Below, in pieces: positions 28,360 to 38,487 of a stretch of DNA of 64,000 nt. The notes below the pieces were generated by a model. That model had not been told where the DNA came from. It searched no databases and saw only the letters and a program-made list of their open reading frames with translations. Source of the DNA: Pandoraea anhela (GTDB lineage Bacteria; Pseudomonadota; Gammaproteobacteria; Burkholderiales; Burkholderiaceae); NCBI RefSeq assembly GCF_902459655.1, contig NZ_CABPSB010000001.1:496001-560000 (forward strand), in the 5' to 3' direction. A program made the translations under genes and the position numbers. How positions within the stretch are numbered: the stretch's first letter is position 1; each line of letters begins with the position of its first letter.

Positions 28360-29479
28360 CGAGCGAATCGGGGAGCGTTGTAAAGTCGAATTCGAGACCG
28401 AGTGCGGTCATGAGTTCGCGCATATCGTCAGGCAGCGGGGCTTGCCAGTGCATGGCGCTGTCGTCCTCGGGATGAATCAGACCGAGTCGCCACGCATGCA
28501 ATGCCTGCCGCGAAAAACCGCCCGGCAATGCCGGACGCTTGTGACGGGGTTTATACAGCGGATCGCCCAGCAACGAATGCCCAAGATGGGAAAGATGGAC
28601 GCGAATCTGGTGCGTGCGGCCCGTATCGAGCGAACAAAGGACGAGCGACACCGGGGAATCTTCCCATTCTGCGCTGGCGACCGTCACGACACGGGTGCGC
28701 GCCGGCTTGCCGCCCTGCCCCTGCACAACGGCCATGCGAGTGCGCTCGCGCGGGTCGCGGCCGATCGGTGCGTCGACAACGGTGCGCTGTGGCGGACGTC
28801 CCCACACGAGCGCTGCGTAATGCCGCTTGACGGAGCGCGCCTGCAACTGGCGCACCAGATCGGTCTGCGCCACGAGGGTACGCGCCACAACCATCAGGCC
28901 GGACGTCTCCTTGTCGAGCCGATGGACGATGCCCGCGCGTGGCAGGTCGGCCGCCGCCTGTCCGTAGCGGTGCAGCAAGCCGTTGAGCAACGTGCCGGAC
29001 CAGTTGCCTGCGGCCGGATGGACGACGAGGCCGGCCGGCTTGTTGAGGACGGCGAGCGTCGCGTCTTCATAGACGACGGAAAGCGGCACCGGTTCGGGCG
29101 CAAACGCGAGTTGTTCCGGCAAGGCCGCAGGGGCGATGACCACCGCCTCGCCACCCGCGACTTTCTGGCGGACTTTGGCGGTTTCGCCGTCGAGCGTGAC
29201 GCGGCCGTCTTCGACCCACGCCTGCAGACGGCTACGGGAATATTCGGGAAAACAGGACGCCAGCGCCTTGTCCAGACGCTCACCGGCGAGCGAATCGGGT
29301 AACGTGGCAATTAGCGGCGTTGCCGTCGAAACGACGGCAGTCGTCCCGGCGGGGGCGTGATCGGCGGCACTTGGGAAAGCCTGCGGAAGCGAGTCGAGAT
29401 CGTCGTCAGACGAATCCTCCGCATTTTCCGTGGCAAATGAGGCGGTTACGCTATAATCCGGCACTATTGAACGGGTCAT
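28340..29479 (-). CDS. rluD: 23S rRNA pseudouridine synthase RluD
   Basis: 379 residues. It converts uridines of helix 69 of 23S rRNA to pseudouridine. An acidic, low-complexity N-terminal extension of about 60 residues precedes the S4 RNA-binding domain ([20 protein letters not shown]). The catalytic domain has the [12 protein letters not shown] motif with the catalytic Asp. ATG 29479 was chosen over an earlier in-frame ATG because that one would run far into the bamD gene. Only 21 bases separate its start from bamD, so its promoter must lie inside bamD. Confidence 0.88.
   Translation of the reverse strand: MTRSIVPDYSVTASFATENAEDSSDDDLDSLPQAFPSAADHAPAGTTAVVSTATPLIATLPDSLAGERLDKALASCFPEYSRSRLQAWVEDGRVTLDGETAKVRQKVAGGEAVVIAPAALPEQLAFAPEPVPLSVVYEDATLAVLNKPAGLVVHPAAGNWSGTLLNGLLHRYGQAAADLPRAGIVHRLDKETSGLMVVARTLVAQTDLVRQLQARSVKRHYAALVWGRPPQRTVVDAPIGRDPRERTRMAVVQGQGGKPARTRVVTVASAEWEDSPVSLVLCSLDTGRTHQIRVHLSHLGHSLLGDPLYKPRHKRPALPGGFSRQALHAWRLGLIHPEDDSAMHWQAPLPDDMRELMTALGLEFDFTTLPDSLDDFFPA
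29452..29457 (+). promoter_or_regulatory. Consensus -10 box for bamD, inside rluD
   Basis: TATAAT lies 44 bases before the bamD ATG and within the first codons of the divergent rluD gene. No good -35 is visible at 16-18 bases. Confidence 0.5.
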
Positions 29480-29500
29480 CGAGAAGTGAAGCCAACGAGC

Positions 29501-30328
29501 ATGCAAGCCCTGAAACTTGTCAAACATCTGACGCTGGCCGCCATCGTGGTCGGCAGCATGGCCGCCTGCGGGATTCTGCCGGAGAAGGTCGACGAAACGG
29601 CCAGCTGGTCGACGAACAAATTATACTCGGAAGCCAAAGACAGCTTCGACAGCGGCGACTACACCAAGGCCGCCAAGTACTACGAGTTGCTCGAAGGTCG
29701 CGACCCGTTCGGCCCGCACGCCCAGCAAGCGCAGATCAATACGGCCTATTCCTATTACAAGGACAATGAGCCGGCGCAGGCCCTCACGGCCGTCGACCGC
29801 TTTATCCGTCTGCATCCGGACAGCCCGTCGATCGATTACGCCTATTACCTCAAGGGCCTGATCAACTTCAACGACGACCTCGGCCTGTTCGGTCGTTTCT
29901 CGGGTCAGGATCTGAGCGAGCGCGATCCGAAAGCCCTTCGCGCGGCGTACGACAGCTTCAAGTATCTGGTCGAGCACTATCCGAACAGCAAGTACGCGAA
30001 CGACGCAGCCCTGCGCATGCGCTACGCCGTGAACGCCATGGCCGCGCACGAAGTGCACGCTGCCGAGTATTACTATCGTCGCGGCGCTTACCTCGCGGCC
30101 GTGAACCGCGCGCAGAGCGCGTTGCAGGACTACGATCAGGCACCGGCGCTCGAAGACGCGCTCGGCATCATGATCAAGTCGTACGACAAACTCGGCATGA
30201 CCGAATTGCGTGACGACGCGCGCCGCGTGATGGAGAAGACCTACCCGAACAGCGGCTATCTGACGGTCGGCCGCCGTATCGACAACAACCCGAACGACAA
30301 GAAGTCGTGGTGGCAGATCTGGCGCTAA
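29501..30328 (+). CDS. bamD: Outer-membrane assembly lipoprotein BamD
   Basis: 275 residues. It is an essential part of the BAM complex that inserts beta-barrel proteins into the outer membrane. A lipoprotein signal (about 1-24) ends in the lipobox SMAAC. TPR-like repeats follow, with the family pattern [22 protein letters not shown] and [20 protein letters not shown]. The end KKSWWQIWR is typical of beta-proteobacterial members. GTG at 29486 would add five residues before the same signal peptide; ATG 29501 is preferred. Confidence 0.92.
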   Translation: MQALKLVKHLTLAAIVVGSMAACGILPEKVDETASWSTNKLYSEAKDSFDSGDYTKAAKYYELLEGRDPFGPHAQQAQINTAYSYYKDNEPAQALTAVDRFIRLHPDSPSIDYAYYLKGLINFNDDLGLFGRFSGQDLSERDPKALRAAYDSFKYLVEHYPNSKYANDAALRMRYAVNAMAAHEVHAAEYYYRRGAYLAAVNRAQSALQDYDQAPALEDALGIMIKSYDKLGMTELRDDARRVMEKTYPNSGYLTVGRRIDNNPNDKKSWWQIWR

Positions 30329-30358
30329 GCCGTCTCGGTTGTGCAATGCCATCCGTCG

Positions 30359-30387
30359 AAAAGCCCTCGCGCACGCGGGGGCTTTTT
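30359..30387 (+). terminator. Rho-independent terminator after bamD
   Basis: AAAAGCCC and GGGCTTTT arms enclose a GC-rich loop and are followed by TTGTTTT. It lies 30 bases past the bamD stop. Confidence 0.85.
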
Positions 30388-30483
30388 GTTTTCGTCCCGA
30401 TGTCTCCGTCTCTCGTCGCGTGCCCGCCCGAAAGGCCCACAGGCGCCTGACGACCTGACGCCCCCTCAACAGGAGTTGGTTTC

Positions 30484-31203
30484 GTGAATCTTTCTCTCGC
30501 CCCCGGCAAGACGCTGCTGGCCCTGCGCCATGTCCACTTCGAAGACCTCGGCACGTTGGCGCCATACTTCGCCCAGCGCGGTTACGCCATCGAGTACGTG
30601 GAAGCGCCGCTCGCGGATCTGCGTGCGATCGACGCCCGCGCCCCCGATCTGCTCGTGGTGCTGGGCGGTCCGATCGGCGCGTTCGACGACGCGTTGCATC
30701 CGTTCGTTGCGGACGAACTCGCACTGGTCAAGGCTCGCCTCGACGCCGGCAAACCGATTCTCGGCATCTGCCTGGGCGCTCAGTTGATGGCGCGCGCCCT
30801 GGGCGCGAAGGTGTACCCCCTGGGCGTGAAGGAAATCGGCTACGCCCCGCTGACGCTTACCGATGCGGGCCAATCGTCGCCCCTGGCGGCCTTGGGCGAC
30901 GCGAGCGTGCTTCACTGGCACGGCGACCAGTTCGACATTCCGCCCGGCGCCGTGCATCTGGCGCGCACCGCCATCGGTGAAAATCAGGCCTTCGCGCTCG
31001 GTACGCATGCGTTGGGGCTGCAATGCCACCTGGAAGCCGACGCCGCACGCATCGAATCGTGGCTCGTGGGTCACGCCTGCGAATTGGGTGCCGCGAAGAT
31101 CGATCCCGTTGCATTACGCAACGATGCCCGGCAGCATCATGCGCGACTGTCGGAAGTCGCTCCGGCCGTCATCGGCCGCTGGCTGGATGCAATGCCCGGC
31201 TGA
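30484..31203 (+). CDS. Class I glutamine amidotransferase (GMP synthase-like)
   Basis: 239 residues. The triad is visible: Cys96 in the nucleophile elbow GICLGAQLMA, and the His and Glu of LGLQCHLEAD. GGPIGAFDD is the family glycine-rich loop. Free-standing proteins of this type release ammonia from glutamine or hydrolyse gamma-glutamyl compounds; the partner or substrate here is unknown. GTG 30484 has AGGAG about eight bases upstream. It is flanked by terminators on both sides, so it is probably monocistronic. Confidence 0.85.
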   Translation: MNLSLAPGKTLLALRHVHFEDLGTLAPYFAQRGYAIEYVEAPLADLRAIDARAPDLLVVLGGPIGAFDDALHPFVADELALVKARLDAGKPILGICLGAQLMARALGAKVYPLGVKEIGYAPLTLTDAGQSSPLAALGDASVLHWHGDQFDIPPGAVHLARTAIGENQAFALGTHALGLQCHLEADAARIESWLVGHACELGAAKIDPVALRNDARQHHARLSEVAPAVIGRWLDAMPG

Positions 31204-31225
31204 TCACGACGGGTCGGCACCATGA

Positions 31226-31257
31226 AAATAGCCAGACGCGCCGACGTCTGGCTATTT
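31226..31257 (+). terminator. Bidirectional terminator between the amidotransferase and dinG
   Basis: A perfect 13-base-pair stem AAATAGCCAGACG / CGTCTGGCTATTT has a six-base loop, with A- and T-rich arms on both sides. It can serve both convergent genes. Confidence 0.8.
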
Positions 31258-31332
31258 CCTCCCCGGAGAATGTTCGCGCCGGGAGCAACCGCTGGATCAA
31301 CTGCCGGATCAACTGCCGAATTCAGCGCCGGC

Positions 31333-33573
31333 TCAACCGCCCGCATCGGCCGCGATCTCGTCGAAGAAACCGCGCACGATCGGCAACTCCCGCGTGCGCT
31401 TGAACGGCGGCAGGCTCTGCCAGATTCGCCGCCCGTAAGGCTTGTCGACGAGACGCGGATCGCAAATCATCAGCACGCCCCGGTCGGCTTCCGAACGAAT
31501 CAAACGCCCCGCCCCCTGCTTGAGCGTGATCACCGCCTGCGGCAACTGGTGCACGGCAAACGGACTCAGCCCCTTCTTCGTGAGCGCATCGAGACGCGCA
31601 GCCAGCACCGGATCGTCGGGTGGCGCGAACGGCAACTTGTCGATGATGACGAGCGAGAGCGCCTCGCCCCGTACGTCGACCCCCTCCCAGAAGCTCTGAC
31701 TGCCGATGAGCACCGCGTTGCCCAGCGCGCGGAAGCGATCGAGCAATTCGGTGCGACTTGCTTCGCCCTGCACCAGCAGCGGATAGGGCCAGCCGCGACG
31801 CTCGAACTCGTCGCGCAGACGCTCCGCCGCCCGATTCACCGCCCGCAACGTCGTACACAGCACGAACGCCCGGCCGCCACTGACTTCGAGCACCGGCAGC
31901 GCGGCGTCGAGCACGGCATCCGTAAAGTTGGGAGCCGACGGCTGCGGCAAGCCGCGCGGCACGTACAACAGGCTCTGATTCTGATAATCGAACGGGCTCG
32001 CCAGCGTGAGCGACTTGCCCGCATCGAGTCCCAACTGCGCGGCGTAATGCATGAAGTTGCCCTTCACCGAGAGCGTCGCCGACGTGAAGATCCACGCGCG
32101 CGGCGCCCCCGCGCGCTGCTTTGCGAAGATTGGCGCGATCGAGAGCGGCGTCTGATGCAACTGCACTGCCTGCGAGAACACCTCGATCCAACGCACCGTC
32201 TCCGGTGGCGTATAGGTTTTTTCCGATTTCCCTTCGCCGCTCGCCCCTGCCTCCGACGCCGCAGCCTCCACCGCCAGCCGCGCCGCTTCCGCTTCCGCTT
32301 CACGCGCCTTTGCCGCCTTTGCCGCCTTTTCGCGCTTGCCGTCGGTCACGCGTGGAGCGTCGGGATCGAGCAGCGGCAGCGGCGACTCGCCGGGGGTCGG
32401 CGGCGTCACCCCCAACTGCCAGCGCTCCAGTTGCTCGTGCAACTCCAATGCGCGACGCAGACATGCGCCCAGCGCTTCGGCGCGCTCCGCCTGATGCTGA
32501 AGCGTTTCGATCACGTCTTGCAGCGCCAGATCGACGCTCTCCAGCGCACCGAACAATTCGTGATCGTCCGGGAGTTGCGTGACGGACATCCGCACGTTGT
32601 CCTGGCCGAACGTCAGACGCACGTCGCGCGCCGCCCGCTCGAGATTCGCGCCGAGTTTGACCCAATCGGCGGCGTCGCGCGCATGAATCAGGCCTTCCGC
32701 GACGCAATCGCGCGCCAGTTCGAGCAGTTGCGTGGTGGAGACCGTCTCGCCGAAGAAAAGCGTCGCTGTCTCCGGCAACTGATGCGCTTCGTCGAAGATC
32801 ACCGTGTTTGCGCTCGGCAGCAGTTCCGCCATCCCCGTGTCGCGCAGCATGACGTCTGCGAAGAACAAGTGGTGATTGACGACCACGAGGTCGGCCTGCT
32901 GCGCTTCCTTGCGCGCAAGCATCACGAAGCAGTCCTTGTAACGCGGGCAATCCTGTCCGAGACAGTTGTCGCGTGTGGACGTCACCTGCGCCCAGATCGG
33001 CGCGTTTTCCGGCACGGAGGCCAGTTCCGCCTTGTCGCCGCTATGCGTAATCTGCGCGAACGTCGTGATCTCGCGCAGTTGCGCGGCCTCATGACGCGAA
33101 GCGAAGCGCCCTTCCTGCTGTGCGCGCTCCAGATAGTAGTGGCACAGATAGTTCGAACGGCCTTTGAGCATGGCCACCGTGACCGGCACCGCGAGCGCCT
33201 TACGCACGGTCGGGATGTCGCGCGCGAAGATCTGATCCTGCAAATGCTTCGTGCCGGTCGAGATGATCGTCTTGCCGCCCCACAGCATGGCGGGCACGAG
33301 GTACGCGTAGGTCTTGCCCGTGCCCGTGCCGGCCTCGGCGATCAGCGAATCGTGCGTGTCCATCGCGGCAGCGACGGCGCGTGCCATCTCCGTTTGCGGC
33401 TCCCGCGAACGATAGCCGTCGATGGCGCGCGCGAGCATGCCGCCGTCTCCGAAGATTTCCTGCAACTCTCGCTCACGCTTGGGTGCGAGCGGCTTGAGTC
33501 CGTGGAATGTCGGCGTGTCGGGGCTTTGGGAGAGGTCGGTGGAATCGCTGGATGCGGCGGCGGAATCGGTCAA
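31333..33573 (-). CDS. dinG: ATP-dependent DNA helicase DinG/YoaA family
   Basis: 746 residues. It is an XPD-like superfamily 2 5'-3' helicase. Walker A is GTGTGKT (82-88), and the DEAH box is at 261-264. Four cysteines, Cys144, Cys204, Cys209 and Cys215, fit an iron-sulfur cluster. The second helicase domain ends with a QAAGRLIRSE-like segment (KQGAGRLIRSEADRG). An Ala/Glu/Lys-rich insert of about 40 residues lies at about 400-440, before the TYTPPETVRW segment. The iron-sulfur helicases of this group unwind R-loops and D-loops. Confidence 0.9.
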   Translation of the reverse strand: MTDSAAASSDSTDLSQSPDTPTFHGLKPLAPKRERELQEIFGDGGMLARAIDGYRSREPQTEMARAVAAAMDTHDSLIAEAGTGTGKTYAYLVPAMLWGGKTIISTGTKHLQDQIFARDIPTVRKALAVPVTVAMLKGRSNYLCHYYLERAQQEGRFASRHEAAQLREITTFAQITHSGDKAELASVPENAPIWAQVTSTRDNCLGQDCPRYKDCFVMLARKEAQQADLVVVNHHLFFADVMLRDTGMAELLPSANTVIFDEAHQLPETATLFFGETVSTTQLLELARDCVAEGLIHARDAADWVKLGANLERAARDVRLTFGQDNVRMSVTQLPDDHELFGALESVDLALQDVIETLQHQAERAEALGACLRRALELHEQLERWQLGVTPPTPGESPLPLLDPDAPRVTDGKREKAAKAAKAREAEAEAARLAVEAAASEAGASGEGKSEKTYTPPETVRWIEVFSQAVQLHQTPLSIAPIFAKQRAGAPRAWIFTSATLSVKGNFMHYAAQLGLDAGKSLTLASPFDYQNQSLLYVPRGLPQPSAPNFTDAVLDAALPVLEVSGGRAFVLCTTLRAVNRAAERLRDEFERRGWPYPLLVQGEASRTELLDRFRALGNAVLIGSQSFWEGVDVRGEALSLVIIDKLPFAPPDDPVLAARLDALTKKGLSPFAVHQLPQAVITLKQGAGRLIRSEADRGVLMICDPRLVDKPYGRRIWQSLPPFKRTRELPIVRGFFDEIAADAGG

Positions 33574-33593
33574 AACGGCTCTGAAAACTCGAA

Positions 33594-33630
33594 GGCGCTG
33601 CGCATCGCCTCATGGGGGATTCGCAGCGCC
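33594..33630 (-). terminator. Probable terminator after the YdcH-like gene
   Basis: A perfect nine-base-pair stem GGCGCTGCG / CGCAGCGCC with a 19-base loop is followed on the minus strand by TTCGAGTTTT. It lies about 85 bases after the stop at 33716. Confidence 0.5.
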
Positions 33631-33715
33631 GCAATGAAAAAAGTGACCGCGCGAACGTCAGGACGCTTGTCGCTGGCGTCGCACGAATTCCCGGTTCAAG
33701 GTCCGGCGCGTCCGC

Positions 33716-33919
33716 TCAGGCGGGCTGGTCCGGCGTTTGCTGCACTTGCAGCAGCGTGATCGTGTCCTTGATCTTCAGACGACGCTTCTTGAGCCGGGTG
33801 ACCTGAAGTTCGTCGTACGCCGGCTCCGTCAGTAGCTTGTCGATCAGGTAGTCGAGATCGCGGTGTTCGATCTGCAATTCGATGATGCGACGTCCAACGG
33901 AATGAAGATCGTGCTGCAT
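33716..33919 (-). CDS. YdcH-like (DUF465) small protein
   Basis: 67 residues. The family is small, highly helical and coiled-coil-like; its function is not established. The core reads IEHRDLDYLIDKLL and VTRLKKRRLKIKDTI, matching the usual E-H-x-x-L-D and L-K-K-x-R-L-x-x-K-D pattern. ATG 33919 has AGGAGAG upstream. It lies 64 bases after the coiled-coil exported protein gene on the same strand. Confidence 0.88.
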   Translation of the reverse strand: MQHDLHSVGRRIIELQIEHRDLDYLIDKLLTEPAYDELQVTRLKKRRLKIKDTITLLQVQQTPDQPA

Positions 33920-33983
33920 CGTGGCAACTCTCCTGCGACTCTCAAGTGATTCCGGTTCGGCGCCAACTGTCGTTATGCGTCGC

Positions 33984-34889
33984 TTACTGCCCTTGCAATG
34001 CCTTCTGTGCCGGCGAGCCAGATTGCGACTCGTTGCGACGCGCATCCGACTTCTGCTGACGCTCGATGGCTTCCTGCTGTTTCTGGTTGTACTTGCGCAC
34101 GTTCTCTTCGCGCTCTGCCGCCTTCTGCGCCGCCGAGGCCTTGGCCTCGTCGAGCTTCTGCTGCTGGGCGGCCTGCTTCGCATTGTACGACTCGGCATTC
34201 GCCTCGCGCTGCGGGGCCTGCCCGGTGCGCTCGGTCACTCGCTGCTGATATTCGGCCTGCTTGGCCCGATAATCGGCCACATTCTGTGCGCGCTCGGCGG
34301 CGCGCTGCGGCGCTTCGGCGGCGGTTTGCGCACGCTTCTCGGCAAGCCGCTCGTCACGCGCCTGCGCACGCGCCTTGCGCTCCTGATCCTCCAGCACCAG
34401 CCGCTGGCTGCGAATGGCCTTGAGCGCTTCGCGCTGCTCGTCGCGGGCGTTGTCGATGCAGTAGTTCACGAAGAACTTCGACGCGCACTCGTACTTCGCC
34501 TCTTCGAAACGGTAATCGACCCAGGCGCGCTGACGATCGAGCACCGCCCGGCGGCCGGCGAAATCGCTCTCGGCCGGGTGCATATCGAGGTTGTCGTCAT
34601 AAGGAACGGGCTTGTCTTCCTGCGCCATGGTCGCTGCGGCGCTGGCCCGGCTGGCGGACGACGGCGTGCGGTCGGCCGTGGCATCGAACGGCACAAGCGG
34701 CACGCGCAGTTGCTCGGTCGTGCGTCCGGCGGACTCGACGGCCGACAACCCCTGTGCGAACGCGGCGCCAGGCACGAGGGCGGCCGTCGCAATACCCAAT
34801 ACGGCGCCCGCGGCGATCCGCGTGCGGGCCGGACGGCTGGAAAGCCGACGCAGATTCAATCGCAAAAACAATTTTTCGAAGGAAATCAT
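33984..34889 (-). CDS. Exported coiled-coil protein of unknown function
   Basis: 301 residues, not recognised. A signal peptide with a long basic n-region (about 1-24), hydrophobic core (25-41) and likely cleavage after AAFA at 45 predicts a periplasmic protein. A central block has two cysteines (YECASKFFVNYCIDNA) that could form a disulfide. The C-terminal half is Glu/Lys/Arg/Gln-rich coiled coil with three related units (ERAQNVADYRAKQAE, REANAESYNAKQAAQ, REENVRKYNQKQQE). ATG 34889 was chosen over upstream starts because of the signal peptide. Confidence 0.75.
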   Translation of the reverse strand: MISFEKLFLRLNLRRLSSRPARTRIAAGAVLGIATAALVPGAAFAQGLSAVESAGRTTEQLRVPLVPFDATADRTPSSASRASAAATMAQEDKPVPYDDNLDMHPAESDFAGRRAVLDRQRAWVDYRFEEAKYECASKFFVNYCIDNARDEQREALKAIRSQRLVLEDQERKARAQARDERLAEKRAQTAAEAPQRAAERAQNVADYRAKQAEYQQRVTERTGQAPQREANAESYNAKQAAQQQKLDEAKASAAQKAAEREENVRKYNQKQQEAIERQQKSDARRNESQSGSPAQKALQGQ

Positions 34890-34994
34890 GAGGTTGAGCA
34901 GAGTGATGCCAAATTTTAGCATTGCCTGCCCGGACGCGCCCGCGGTTTATGGCAAAATGCCCCGCTTCTGGCACTTGGGTAACTCGCAACACTC

Positions 34995-37340
34995 ATGACG
35001 CAAAACGTAGCCCTTCAGATCGTTCAACGCATCGCCGACGAACTCAGCGTGCAGCCGCGTCAGGTCGCCGCCGCCGTGCAACTGCTGGACGAAGGCGCCA
35101 CCGTGCCCTTCATCGCTCGCTATCGTAAGGAGGTGACCGATAACCTCGATGACACGCAACTGCGCACGCTCGAAGAGCGCCTGCTGTATCTGCGCGAACT
35201 GGAAGATCGCCGCGCGGCGATTCTCGCGAGCATCGAGGAGCAAGGCAAGCTGACGGACGAACTGCGCACCGCCATCGTCGCAGCCGACACGAAGCAGACG
35301 CTCGAAGACCTTTATCTCCCTTACAAGCCGAAGCGCCGCACCCGCGCGCAAATCGCCCGCGAAGCCGGTCTCGAACCGCTCGCACAGGCCTTGCTCACCG
35401 ATCCGACGCTCGACCCGCAAGTCGAAGCCGCCAAGTTCGTCGACGCCGAGAAAGGTGTCGCGGACATCAAGGCTGCGCTCGACGGCGCCCGCGACATCCT
35501 GTCGGAACAATTCGGCGAGACGGCCGAGCTGCTCGGCAAGTTGCGCGATTACCTGTGGCATCAGGGTGTCGTGTCGTCGAAGGTCGTCGAAGGCAAGGAA
35601 AGCGAGGAAGGCGAGAAATTCCGCGATTACTACGACTACGCCGAGCCGATCGCTGCGGTGCCGTCGCACCGCGCGCTCGCCCTCTTCCGAGGCCGCAATC
35701 TCGGCATCCTGATGGTCAAGCTGGGCCTCGGCGAAGAACTCGATGCGCAGATCCCGCACCCATGCGAAGGCGTGATCGCCGGACACTTCGGCATTCGCCA
35801 GCAGAACCGCGCCGCCGACAAATGGCTGGCGGACGTCTGCCGCTGGTGCTGGCGCGTGAAGGTGCAGCCGCACCTCGAATCGGAACTGCTCACGCAGATT
35901 CGCGAGAGCGCCGAGAGCGAAGCCATCCGCGTGTTTGCCCGCAACCTCAAGGCGCTGCTGCTCGCTGCGCCGGCCGGCCCGAAGGGCGTGATCGGCCTGG
36001 ACCCGGGCCTGCGCACCGGCGTGAAGGTGGCGGTGGTCGATCCGACCGGCAAGCTGCTGGGCACCGACACCATCTATCCGCACGAACCGCGTCGCGATTG
36101 GGACGGCTCGCTCGCCCGCCTCTCGAAGATCGCCGCCGCAACCGGTGCCCAGCTCGTGAGCATCGGCAACGGCACCGCGTCGCGTGAGACGGACAAGCTC
36201 GCGCTGGAACTGATCAAGCGGCATCCGGAACTGAAGCTCCAGAAGATCGTGGTGTCCGAGGCTGGCGCATCGGTGTATTCGGCGTCCGAATTCGCCGCGA
36301 AGGAATTTCCCGAACTCGACGTCTCGCTGCGGGGCGCGGTCTCGATCGCCCGCCGTCTGCAAGATCCTCTGGCGGAACTCGTCAAGATCGAGCCGAAGGC
36401 CATCGGCGTGGGTCAGTATCAGCACGACGTGAACCAACGTGAACTGGCGCGCATGCTCGACGCCGTCGTCGAAGATTGCGTGAACGCCGTGGGCGTGGAC
36501 GTCAACACCGCGTCCGCTCCGCTGCTCGCCCGCGTGTCGGGTCTGAACAGCACGCTCGCGAAGAACATCGTGGACTTCCGCGACAGCAACGGCCTGTTTG
36601 CCAACCGCGAGGCGCTGAAGAAGGTGCCGCGCCTGGGCGACAAAACGTTCGAGCAGGCGGCCGGCTTTCTGCGCGTGAACGGTGGCGACAACCCGCTGGA
36701 CCGTTCGTCGGTTCACCCGGAAGCGTATCCGGTCGTGGAGCGCATTCTCGCCAAGATCAAGAAGTCGATCGGCGACGTGATGGGTAACGGCTCGGTCGTG
36801 CGCAGCGTATCGCCGGCGGAGTTCGTCGACGAACGCTTCGGTCTGCCGACGGTCAAGGACATCCTGACCGAACTCGAAAAGCCGGGCCGCGACCCGCGTC
36901 CCGAGTTCAAGACGGCGACGTTCCAGGAAGGCGTCGAGAAGCTGACCGACCTGAAGCCGGGCATGCAACTCGAAGGCGTGGTGACGAACGTCGCGGCCTT
37001 CGGCGCGTTCATCGACATCGGCGTACATCAGGACGGCCTCGTCCACGTCTCGGCCATGTCGACGAAGTTCATCAAGGATCCGCACGAAGTCGTGAAGGCC
37101 GGCGACATCGTGAAGGTCAAGGTGCTCGAAGTCGACCCGCGTCGCCAGCGCATCTCGCTCACCATGCGTCTGAACGACGATCTGCCGGTGGCGGGCAGCA
37201 GCGACCGTCCGAGCAGTGGCGGCGCGCCGCGCGGCGGGAACGGCGGTGGCGGCCAACGTGGCGGTAACGGCGGTGGACGTCAGCGTGAACCGGAACCGGT
37301 CAACGCCATGGCGGCGGCCTTCGCGAAGCTCAAACGCTGA
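34995..37340 (+). CDS. tex: Tex/YhgF RNA-binding transcription accessory protein
   Basis: 781 residues. Tex binds nucleic acid and is needed for expression of some virulence genes and for stress tolerance. The N-terminal helical domain is followed by a YqgF/RNase-H-like domain ([19 protein letters not shown], about 330-350), a helix-hairpin-helix region ([20 protein letters not shown]) and a C-terminal S1 domain (about 655-725). The last 50 residues are a Gly/Arg-rich RGGNGGG tail, which probably adds RNA affinity. Divergent from the exported coiled-coil gene. Confidence 0.95.
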   Translation: MTQNVALQIVQRIADELSVQPRQVAAAVQLLDEGATVPFIARYRKEVTDNLDDTQLRTLEERLLYLRELEDRRAAILASIEEQGKLTDELRTAIVAADTKQTLEDLYLPYKPKRRTRAQIAREAGLEPLAQALLTDPTLDPQVEAAKFVDAEKGVADIKAALDGARDILSEQFGETAELLGKLRDYLWHQGVVSSKVVEGKESEEGEKFRDYYDYAEPIAAVPSHRALALFRGRNLGILMVKLGLGEELDAQIPHPCEGVIAGHFGIRQQNRAADKWLADVCRWCWRVKVQPHLESELLTQIRESAESEAIRVFARNLKALLLAAPAGPKGVIGLDPGLRTGVKVAVVDPTGKLLGTDTIYPHEPRRDWDGSLARLSKIAAATGAQLVSIGNGTASRETDKLALELIKRHPELKLQKIVVSEAGASVYSASEFAAKEFPELDVSLRGAVSIARRLQDPLAELVKIEPKAIGVGQYQHDVNQRELARMLDAVVEDCVNAVGVDVNTASAPLLARVSGLNSTLAKNIVDFRDSNGLFANREALKKVPRLGDKTFEQAAGFLRVNGGDNPLDRSSVHPEAYPVVERILAKIKKSIGDVMGNGSVVRSVSPAEFVDERFGLPTVKDILTELEKPGRDPRPEFKTATFQEGVEKLTDLKPGMQLEGVVTNVAAFGAFIDIGVHQDGLVHVSAMSTKFIKDPHEVVKAGDIVKVKVLEVDPRRQRISLTMRLNDDLPVAGSSDRPSSGGAPRGGNGGGGQRGGNGGGRQREPEPVNAMAAAFAKLKR

Positions 37341-37418
37341 TCGGCGGATGTGGCGCTGCGGCGCGGCGAGCAGCACGCCCCGCCGCAACGCGCCGCCGGC
37401 GCCCCTCCGGCCCATGTG

Positions 37419-37450
37419 AAAAAGCCCATTCTTTCGAGTGGGCTTTTTTT
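37419..37450 (+). terminator. Rho-independent terminator after tex
   Basis: AAAAAGCCCA and TGGGCTTTTT pair over ten bases and a run of seven or more T residues follows. It lies about 80 bases past the tex stop. Confidence 0.85.
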
Positions 37451-37568
37451 CGTCTTTCCGCCACCGCATACGCACCAAATCTGCAAGCGTGGGGTGTCAC
37501 AACGGTCACACAATCCCGAATATTTGCCGGCCCGCATGGCTCGCGAGCCGCACGTCCGAGGAGTCGCG

Positions 37569-38315
37569 ATGATCGCCAACCTTTGCACCGAGGCATTGCC
37601 ACTGGCTACGGCCACCGCTGCCGATTCGATGACGCGCTTCTGCGAGGCCCTCGTCACCCCGAGCGAAAGCAACGTGCGCGCGGCCTTCACAGGGCTCGCC
37701 GAATACGCCGAAACCCTCGGGGCGAATCATGCCGCGCGGGCGCATGTCGCAAGACAGGCGAAGACGCTGCTCGAACTCGCGCTCTCCCACGGCGTGCTGA
37801 TCACCCCCTTCCCCTGTCAGCAGGCGGGCGCGGACAGCATCGGATACGCGCTGGGCGCAACGGGCGCGACGAACGACAGGTCATCCCTGCTCGACGCATT
37901 GACCGCCGACTTGCTTTACCCGCCCGACTTCGATGTCGCGGCCACGGCCCTGTTTGCCGACATTCAGGCCTTCTGCTCGGCAGACACCTGGGTAGACGTT
38001 ACATCCGAGCCGTCCTCGCCGCCGTGTCACGACCTGCTGCCGCCCGAGATTTCAGCGCGCAGCATTGCCGTCTTCTGGAATGCGCAACATCCGCTGCTCT
38101 TCGTCAAGGACGATGCCTCGCCCTTCTGGAGCTACAAGCCGGGCGACGGCAAGGAGGCGTGCGGCTACCTCTGGCACAACACGGGGCGCTATCCGGTCAA
38201 TATCGACGATGACGTCATGACGTCGTTGGCTACGGGAACGGCTGCCTTCGGCAATCGGGAACGGTTCGTCTGCTACGCGCTGCTACAGAGCCCTAGCGCC
38301 TTGCCGAACGCGTAA
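37569..38315 (+). CDS. Hypothetical protein (248 residues)
   Basis: I do not recognise this protein. There is no signal peptide or membrane segment. It is rich in Ala, Asp and Pro. The N-terminal half looks helical (about 1-85); the C-terminal half has scattered aromatic residues (FWNAQHPLLFV, FWSYKPGDGK, GYLWHNTGRYP) and could be beta-rich. ATG 37569 has GAGGAG seven bases upstream. It follows the tex terminator, so it has its own promoter. It faces kup convergently. Confidence 0.75.
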   Translation: MIANLCTEALPLATATAADSMTRFCEALVTPSESNVRAAFTGLAEYAETLGANHAARAHVARQAKTLLELALSHGVLITPFPCQQAGADSIGYALGATGATNDRSSLLDALTADLLYPPDFDVAATALFADIQAFCSADTWVDVTSEPSSPPCHDLLPPEISARSIAVFWNAQHPLLFVKDDASPFWSYKPGDGKEACGYLWHNTGRYPVNIDDDVMTSLATGTAAFGNRERFVCYALLQSPSALPNA

Positions 38316-38487
38316 GCGTGTAAGCGTTTCAGGGTTTAGATGCGTGGGCGCGTGAGCGCTGACGCTGTCGGCGCGGCATGAGATGTCTGCGGGAGCCGAC
38401 GTCTCAGTGGGCACAGACGCTTCGCACACTACGCAGTATGGGATGACGCCCGCCCTGGCGACTTGAGACCGGTGGCGGGCGCGTGTG

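Noticed and set aside
31222-33759. 845-codon open frame opposite dinG
   Set aside because: It is antisense to a clear helicase gene with intact motifs; composition is that of a shadow frame.
34947-37478. 843-codon open frame opposite tex
   Set aside because: Tex is intact and conserved; the opposite frame has no recognisable domain.
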